Assembly (NCBI GenBank): GCA_903871715.1
Contig: CAIQHW010000086.1
Location: forward strand, 1 to 9,909
Source of the DNA: an uncultured bacterium
GTDB taxonomy: Bacteria > Bacteroidota > Bacteroidia > Chitinophagales > CAIODY01
DNA: 9,909 nt
Reading direction: 5' to 3'
Below the pieces are notes generated by a model. It did not search any database and was not told where the DNA came from. It saw nothing but the letters and a program-made list of their open reading frames with translations. How positions within the stretch are numbered: the first letter of the stretch is position 1; each line of letters starts with the position of its first letter. Positions 8,701 to 9,909 of the stretch are shown in pieces. Both the position numbers and the translations under genes were made by a program.

Positions 8701-9909
8701 AATTTCCTGAAGAAGTTGGAATTGCTGAAACATTTGCTCCAGTCGTACTTCCCAAGCCCGAACCACTCCATGAATAAGTTGTTCCAGCAATTGTACTTGT
8801 CGAATTTAAAGCAACTGAATTTCCATAACATACTGCATTAGGTATTGCGCTGATAGTTACAACTGGCGCAGGTTTTACGTTTACAATCACGGAATCACTT
8901 CCACTACAACCGTAATAATCTGAAACGGATAAATAGTAGGTTGTAGTAGTTGAAGGATTTACTGATGGACAGCAATAGCTTGACGCACTCGGCGACCATG
9001 AATAATAATAAGAAGGTGTTCCGCTTGAAACACTTGAATTCAATATAGTTCCGCCAACATTATCACAAATGGTTTGGTCAGCGCCTGCATTTACAACAGG
9101 AATTGGATAAGCTGAATAACCCACAGAAGCAGATGAGCTGCCACATTCATTCGTGGCTGTTACTTGTATTGAATGACTGCCTGATGTATTAAATGTAACA
9201 TTTCCTGGTGAAGCACCTGTTGCTGTTGCTGGTGTTCCACCAGAATAGGTCCAAGCATAATTAGATATAGTTCCCCCACAAGGAGAAATGCCAAAATAAC
9301 TAGCTGGACTTGTTGTTGCAGGCGTACAACTACCGTATGAAGCATATGTAGTGATGTAAGGCACATCTTTTACCACTGTTGAATTGGTGGTAGAAAAAGT
9401 TCCGCAAACATTGGAAACACTTAATGTAATCGCATAATTACCTGGTGTACTAAAAGTTAATGAAGGATTTTGAGATGAATTAGAACCACTACTGAAGACA
9501 TAACTTCCTGAACCATAGTATACACAACCTGATGTGTAGCTAAGTGACCAACTATACCCCAACGAACTACAACCTGCACTACCCAACGAAGTATTAGTAA
9601 TATTGATGACTGAAGGTGCACAAGCATTCGGCGGAGTCATTGTGAATGAAGGTGTTGGGGGTGGCACTACGCAAATTGTTTGCACCACTGTATCCAATCC
9701 GCAAAGGTTGGTTGAGCCAATAATCATTTTAATTGTATAACTACCAATTGTGGTGAAGTTTACATTCAATGAATTGCTTCCAGCCGACCATAAATTTGGG
9801 TCCATCAAACCAAATGTATTTCCGAAAATACCTCCAAATGTCCAACCAGTTGCTGGTGAAATACTCCAAATCACTGGCTGTGTTTGCTGATTGCAAGTAC
9901 CACTAATGG
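2759..9909 (-). CDS. Giant multi-PKD/Ig-like surface protein with gliding-motility C-terminal domain (SprB-like architecture), 5'-partial
   Basis: The frame is open without a stop from the window's right edge to TAA at 2759-2761, at least 2,382 codons. A GTG at 9874 is the first possible start in view, but the 11 codons before it (including ISGTCNQQTQPV) read like domain sequence, so the true start lies outside. Residues are counted from that GTG. Order: three loose PKD-like domains (1-256), eight CHU-type Ig-like domains of about 78 residues (257-885), four PKD domains (886-1218), seven 90-residue repeats (1219-1850), five PKD domains (1851-2263; WKFGDG, WNFGDG), and a CHU_C domain (2264-2371). 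Most units carry one Cys near the start and one near the end, likely a disulfide each. It is Ser/Thr/Gly/Asn-rich and very poor in Lys and Arg (40 and 5). The inferred role is a T9SS-exported surface adhesin or filament; SprB of Flavobacterium johnsoniae is the known analogue in architecture, without proof of orthology. Confidence 0.9.
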   Translation of the reverse strand, partial: ISGTCNQQTQPVIWSISPATGWTFGGIFGNTFGLMDPNLWSAGSNSLNVNFTTIGSYTIKMIIGSTNLCGLDTVVQTICVVPPPTPSFTMTPPNACAPSVINITNTSLGSAGCSSLGYSWSLSYTSGCVYYGSGSYVFSSGSNSSQNPSLTFSTPGNYAITLSVSNVCGTFSTTNSTVVKDVPYITTYASYGSCTPATTSPASYFGISPCGGTISNYAWTYSGGTPATATGASPGNVTFNTSGSHSIQVTATNECGSSSASVGYSAYPIPVVNAGADQTICDNVGGTILNSSVSSGTPSYYYSWSPSASSYCCPSVNPSTTTTYYLSVSDYYGCSGSDSVIVNVKPAPVVTISAIPNAVCYGNSVALNSTSTIAGTTYSWSGSGLGSTTGANVSAIPTSSGNFSVTGTAPNTCSSTQSTYFTVYPLPNLSVSPSTNNFICLGNSVALTAFGANTYQWKPTTGLSSTTSSTVTASPTTTTTYTLIGTSINNCKDSIAVVVNVNGLPTVTASASLPVTCPGHPNTLTAGGASTYSWSPATGLNTTTGSVVIASPTVTTTYVVTGQNGANCQDTQYVVAVVKPIADLTIMHSDSTVCKNQTVDTIHVSGGTSSYVWSPAIGLNTTTGAVVIASPTVTTKYFVTAVNTQGCSITDSTLVTVNPLPATNAGLDQTICFGTSASIGTSATAGYNYSWSPATGLNSTTSATPTASPTDTTTYILLQTNAVTGCYQFDTMVVTVVPLPVAPTLGSNNPVCWYSTISLTSSGNASATYNWYGPNGFTSPLQNPNHIHSLYPDTGYYYCRQFIGGCYSPYDSVFVHMFPRPAALSGINQTICKNQSANIGGAQVVGSTYVWHSTPSGYSSTLPNDVVTPTVTTTYIIAETDIHNCIDSNNVVITVKPLPVVNFTNPSPACLNVGALFTNTSTGSIVTNDWNWGDGTPHTGIISPNHGYTAVGTYQVKLICTTTDGCIDSITHTITTVTVPKDSFTLNPHVGCGPLAVSFQNFGSGYNPSYLWDLGYNGNQFTGTVPPTTTYPEPFKGDTLYHVYLIAGNVCGNVSYQDSILVHPSPHASFGTNLSVGCSPLPIHFSNVSVGNPTTYLWSFGDGSPTDTNKTPVVHVYHTGTRDTTYIITLIVHNACGDDTTSHSILVHPNTVTAFFNATPTNGCAPLKVVVHNFSTGGNNISWNFSNGNYSNKNVDSTIYTQAGTYTIYLSANNGCSFDTATATITVYPVPNVIATPSPQGICSGNATNISLSSLVPGTTFGWTVTQNGVTGASNGSGLGISQTLSLAGATPGSAIYLITPSPSTYGCVGSSIKDTVNVGLMPVATATPAAVTLCSGSAPTVNLSSSIAGTTFSWTVTQNNVTGASSAIGSTINQTLFTVNPHIGFANYTITPNYAGCSGAAVPVNITVNNVPNVTATPSSASICTGTAPNITLTSTDTSASFSWTVVQSGVTGATSGSGTIISQTLTTTGNTSGTATYTITPTANGCIGTPINVVVIANPIPTVTATPALQTICSGNATAISLSSNVAGTIFSWTQSSSQVAGASNASGANINQTLTATSTVAGSTTYTVTPAVGGCTGTSINVPITVSPIPLVTATPTAQTICASDSSNISLSSNVVGTTFSWTVAQNAVTGAVAGSGNLIHHHISTTGNTIGTCIYTITPTANGCPGTAITVTITVNPIPVVTATPANQTICSGTATSINLSSTVTGSTFSWVVSNSAVSGASGGNGTVIAQTLNSLGTTIASATYVVTPSANGCAGNPLNVVATVNPVPVAVSSPSAQTICSGTKPTINLTSAVSGTTYAWTIVQSGVAGGFNSIGNIINQILTTTGNAVGTATYNITPTANGCAGLPIGVSITVQPNPILNIVAAPDTVCYHQAVHFSFVDPGLSSFFWKFGDGTQSNFNPTSHQYSLSGNFAVTLIGTSTAYGCSDSAKKTITISPTPVIHVTPTPTNGCTPLTVQFSNNTINYSFCNWNFGDGNFSNTTQPTFNHVFNNAGNFTTQYIASNTYGCADTVNFVISVYPKPTAAYGILTTANCVEPFVVTTTNYSANAISYTWKDGQGNIDLNTAPIFTYSIGGTYNLTLIVANAYGCKDSVSKQIINYPPLHAGFKAMPLVGCQPLSVLFTDTTANSFYQHWNFGDGTIINNNAAPHNFYSLAGTYDVSLEVEGLNHVCADSISKSKYITVLQKPKATFVFDNTNTPPPTVEVKFISTSLYASQFIWNFGDGSASLTTSTDSTSHTYNNVGDFHVELIAVNADGCMDTVFQLIHTDYTTGLFVPNALSPHAGSNEDVKVFKPKGVGLKTYLVQVFSTWGEKLWESTAIDEHGSPTESWDGTYKGELMPQDVYVWKIEAQFSNDAPWKGMTYDGKNYSRTGTISLLR
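2762..3085 (-). other. Gliding-motility-type C-terminal domain (CHU_C, T9SS type B signal)
   Basis: The last 108 residues begin with LFVPNALSPH and continue with DVKVFKPKGVGL, VFSTWGEKLWES, SWDGTYKGELMPQDVYVWKI and end in TGTISLLR. These are the landmarks of the gliding-motility-associated C-terminal domain (TIGR04131-like): FxPN, WGExxxE, WDGTYKGxxxPxxVYVW and TxxLLR. The domain directs export by T9SS; in Flavobacterium type B cargo such as SprB needs a PorP/SprF-like partner. This copy is of a longer subtype, with DVKVFKPKG in place of the usual GDGxNDxF and an insertion before WDGTYKG (TAIDEHGSPTES) and before the last strand (NDAPWKGMTYDG). Confidence 0.92.
3086..4324 (-). other. Five PKD domains, second tract of the giant protein
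   Basis: Residues 1851-2263 contain five units starting near PILNIVAAP, PTPVIHV, PKPTAAYG, PPLHAGF and KPKATFVF. PKD turns are WKFGDGTQ (1883-1890), WNFGDGNF (1964-1971), WNFGDGTI (2127-2134) and WNFGDGSA (2212-2219); the third unit has WKDGQGN in its place. Each ends with a GC/VC-x-D-[ST] strand. This tract holds more than half the Lys of the visible protein, in contrast to the repeat array before it. Its position just ahead of the sorting domain is usual for T9SS cargo. Confidence 0.85.
4325..6220 (-). repeat. Seven tandem 90-codon Ig-like repeats (270-base period)
   Basis: Residues 1219-1850 divide into seven units: 92 residues for the first and exactly 90 for each of the other six. In bases they are 5945-6220, 5675-5944, 5405-5674, 5135-5404, 4865-5134, 4595-4864 and 4325-4594. 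The unit pattern is [IV]PxVTATPxxQTICSG, then SS-x-GTTFSWTV, then VTGAxxGSG, then TTGNTxGTATYTITP, then ANGC-x-GT and a closing ITVNP. The period also shows in the DNA: motifs related to caacca(t) sit at 4361-4370, 4631-4640, 4901-4910, 5171-5180, 5441-5450 and, more diverged, 5711-5720. One Cys at unit position 14 and one at 77 suggest a disulfide per unit. Hand-counted identity between units 3 and 5 is 49 of 90, so these are old duplications and not assembly artefacts. They belong to the PKD-like repeats seen in Bacteroidota surface proteins. Confidence 0.9.
6221..7219 (-). other. Four PKD domains, first tract of the giant protein
   Basis: Residues 886-1218 contain four units of about 80-85 residues beginning at PLPVVNF, PKDSFTL, PSPHASF and PNTVTAF. 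The first has the PKD turn WNWGDGTP (919-926) and the third WSFGDGSP (1087-1094). The second (WDLGYNG) and fourth (WNFSNGN) have lost the FGDG signature while keeping the flanking Trp and the later GTYxxxL-type strand. Units 2-4 share the phrase xGCxPLxVxF, common in Bacteroidota PKD proteins. PKD folds serve mainly as rigid spacers or binding modules outside the cell. Confidence 0.8.
7220..9106 (-). repeat. Eight tandem CHU-type Ig-like domains (about 78 codons each)
   Basis: Residues 257-885 divide into eight units of 77-81 residues, most opening with P-x-P: starts at 257, 335, 414, 492, 569, 648, 727 and 808. The shared pattern is PLPxxxAGxDQTIC near the front, YSWSPATGLN in the middle, ASPTxTTTY in the later strand, and a closing Cys followed by D-x-V-x-V-x-V. 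In bases the units are 8873-9106, 8636-8872, 8402-8635, 8171-8401, 7934-8170, 7697-7933, 7454-7696 and 7220-7453. Units 4, 5 and 6 are the most alike in the middle (WSPATGLNTTTG, IASPTVTT). Unit 7 differs (GPNGFTSPLQNP, GYYYC) and looks more like a classic Ig-like domain. These modules recur in Bacteroidota cell-surface proteins; a binding role is inferred only. Confidence 0.8.
9107..9909 (-). other. N-terminal visible region of the giant protein: three degenerate PKD-like domains
   Basis: Residues up to 256 hold three Ig-like units, ending near VVQTICVV, STVVKD and VGYSAY. They show the late-strand pattern of PKD folds: GSYTIKMII, GNYAITLSVSNVCG and GSHSIQVTATNECG. The early FGDG loop is missing or replaced (YSWSLSYTSGCVYYGSGSYV in the second unit). 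The second unit is unusually long and rich in Gly, Ser and Tyr, with extra Cys at 102 and 117. The first unit is cut by the window edge. Confidence 0.65.

Noticed and set aside
9872..9874. GTG as the real start of the giant gene
   Set aside because: The frame stays open to the window edge with domain-like sequence, and the residues after the GTG (IWSISPATGW) are in the middle of an Ig-like unit with no signal peptide.

Overview
The window looks like a chromosomal piece of a Bacteroidota bacterium, plausibly of the Chitinophagaceae/Sphingobacteriia side, although genus cannot be told from this sequence. The grounds are: an AT-rich sequence with A-rich rather than Shine-Dalgarno start contexts, a DUF4294 protein (a Bacteroidota family), a BshB1-type bacillithiol deacetylase, and two neighbouring secreted proteins that carry the two different kinds of C-terminal signal used by the type IX secretion system (T9SS).

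Layout, left to right. Positions 1-392 (+): the 3' part of a DUF4294 gene, cut by the window edge. Positions 389-1123 (+): bshB1, overlapping the previous stop by four bases (ATGA). Positions 1150-2748 (+): a secreted lysyl-endopeptidase-like serine protease with signal peptide, propeptide, S1 protease domain and a type A T9SS sorting domain. After a 10-base gap comes a convergent gene that fills the rest of the window, 2759-9909 (-): at least 2,382 codons of a giant surface protein built of about 27 Ig-like/PKD-like domains and ending in a gliding-motility-type (CHU_C, type B) T9SS domain. Its 5' end lies beyond the window. There is no gene-free stretch longer than 30 bases, and I see no RNA gene, mobile element or CRISPR array.

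How the parts relate. DUF4294 and bshB1 are probably co-transcribed, and the protease follows only 26 bases later, so all three + strand genes may share a transcript. The protease and the giant protein are probably both exported by T9SS and displayed or released at the cell surface. The giant protein resembles SprB-like adhesins in architecture, but no PorP/SprF partner gene is in the window.

The most notable structure is inside the giant gene: seven tandem Ig-like units, six of which are exactly 90 codons (270 bases) long. They are almost free of charged residues, with a 474-residue stretch holding no Lys or Arg. This large reading frame lies beside a predicted Lys-specific protease. I found no clear candidate for a wholly new system; the findings below are refinements and testable oddities of known families.
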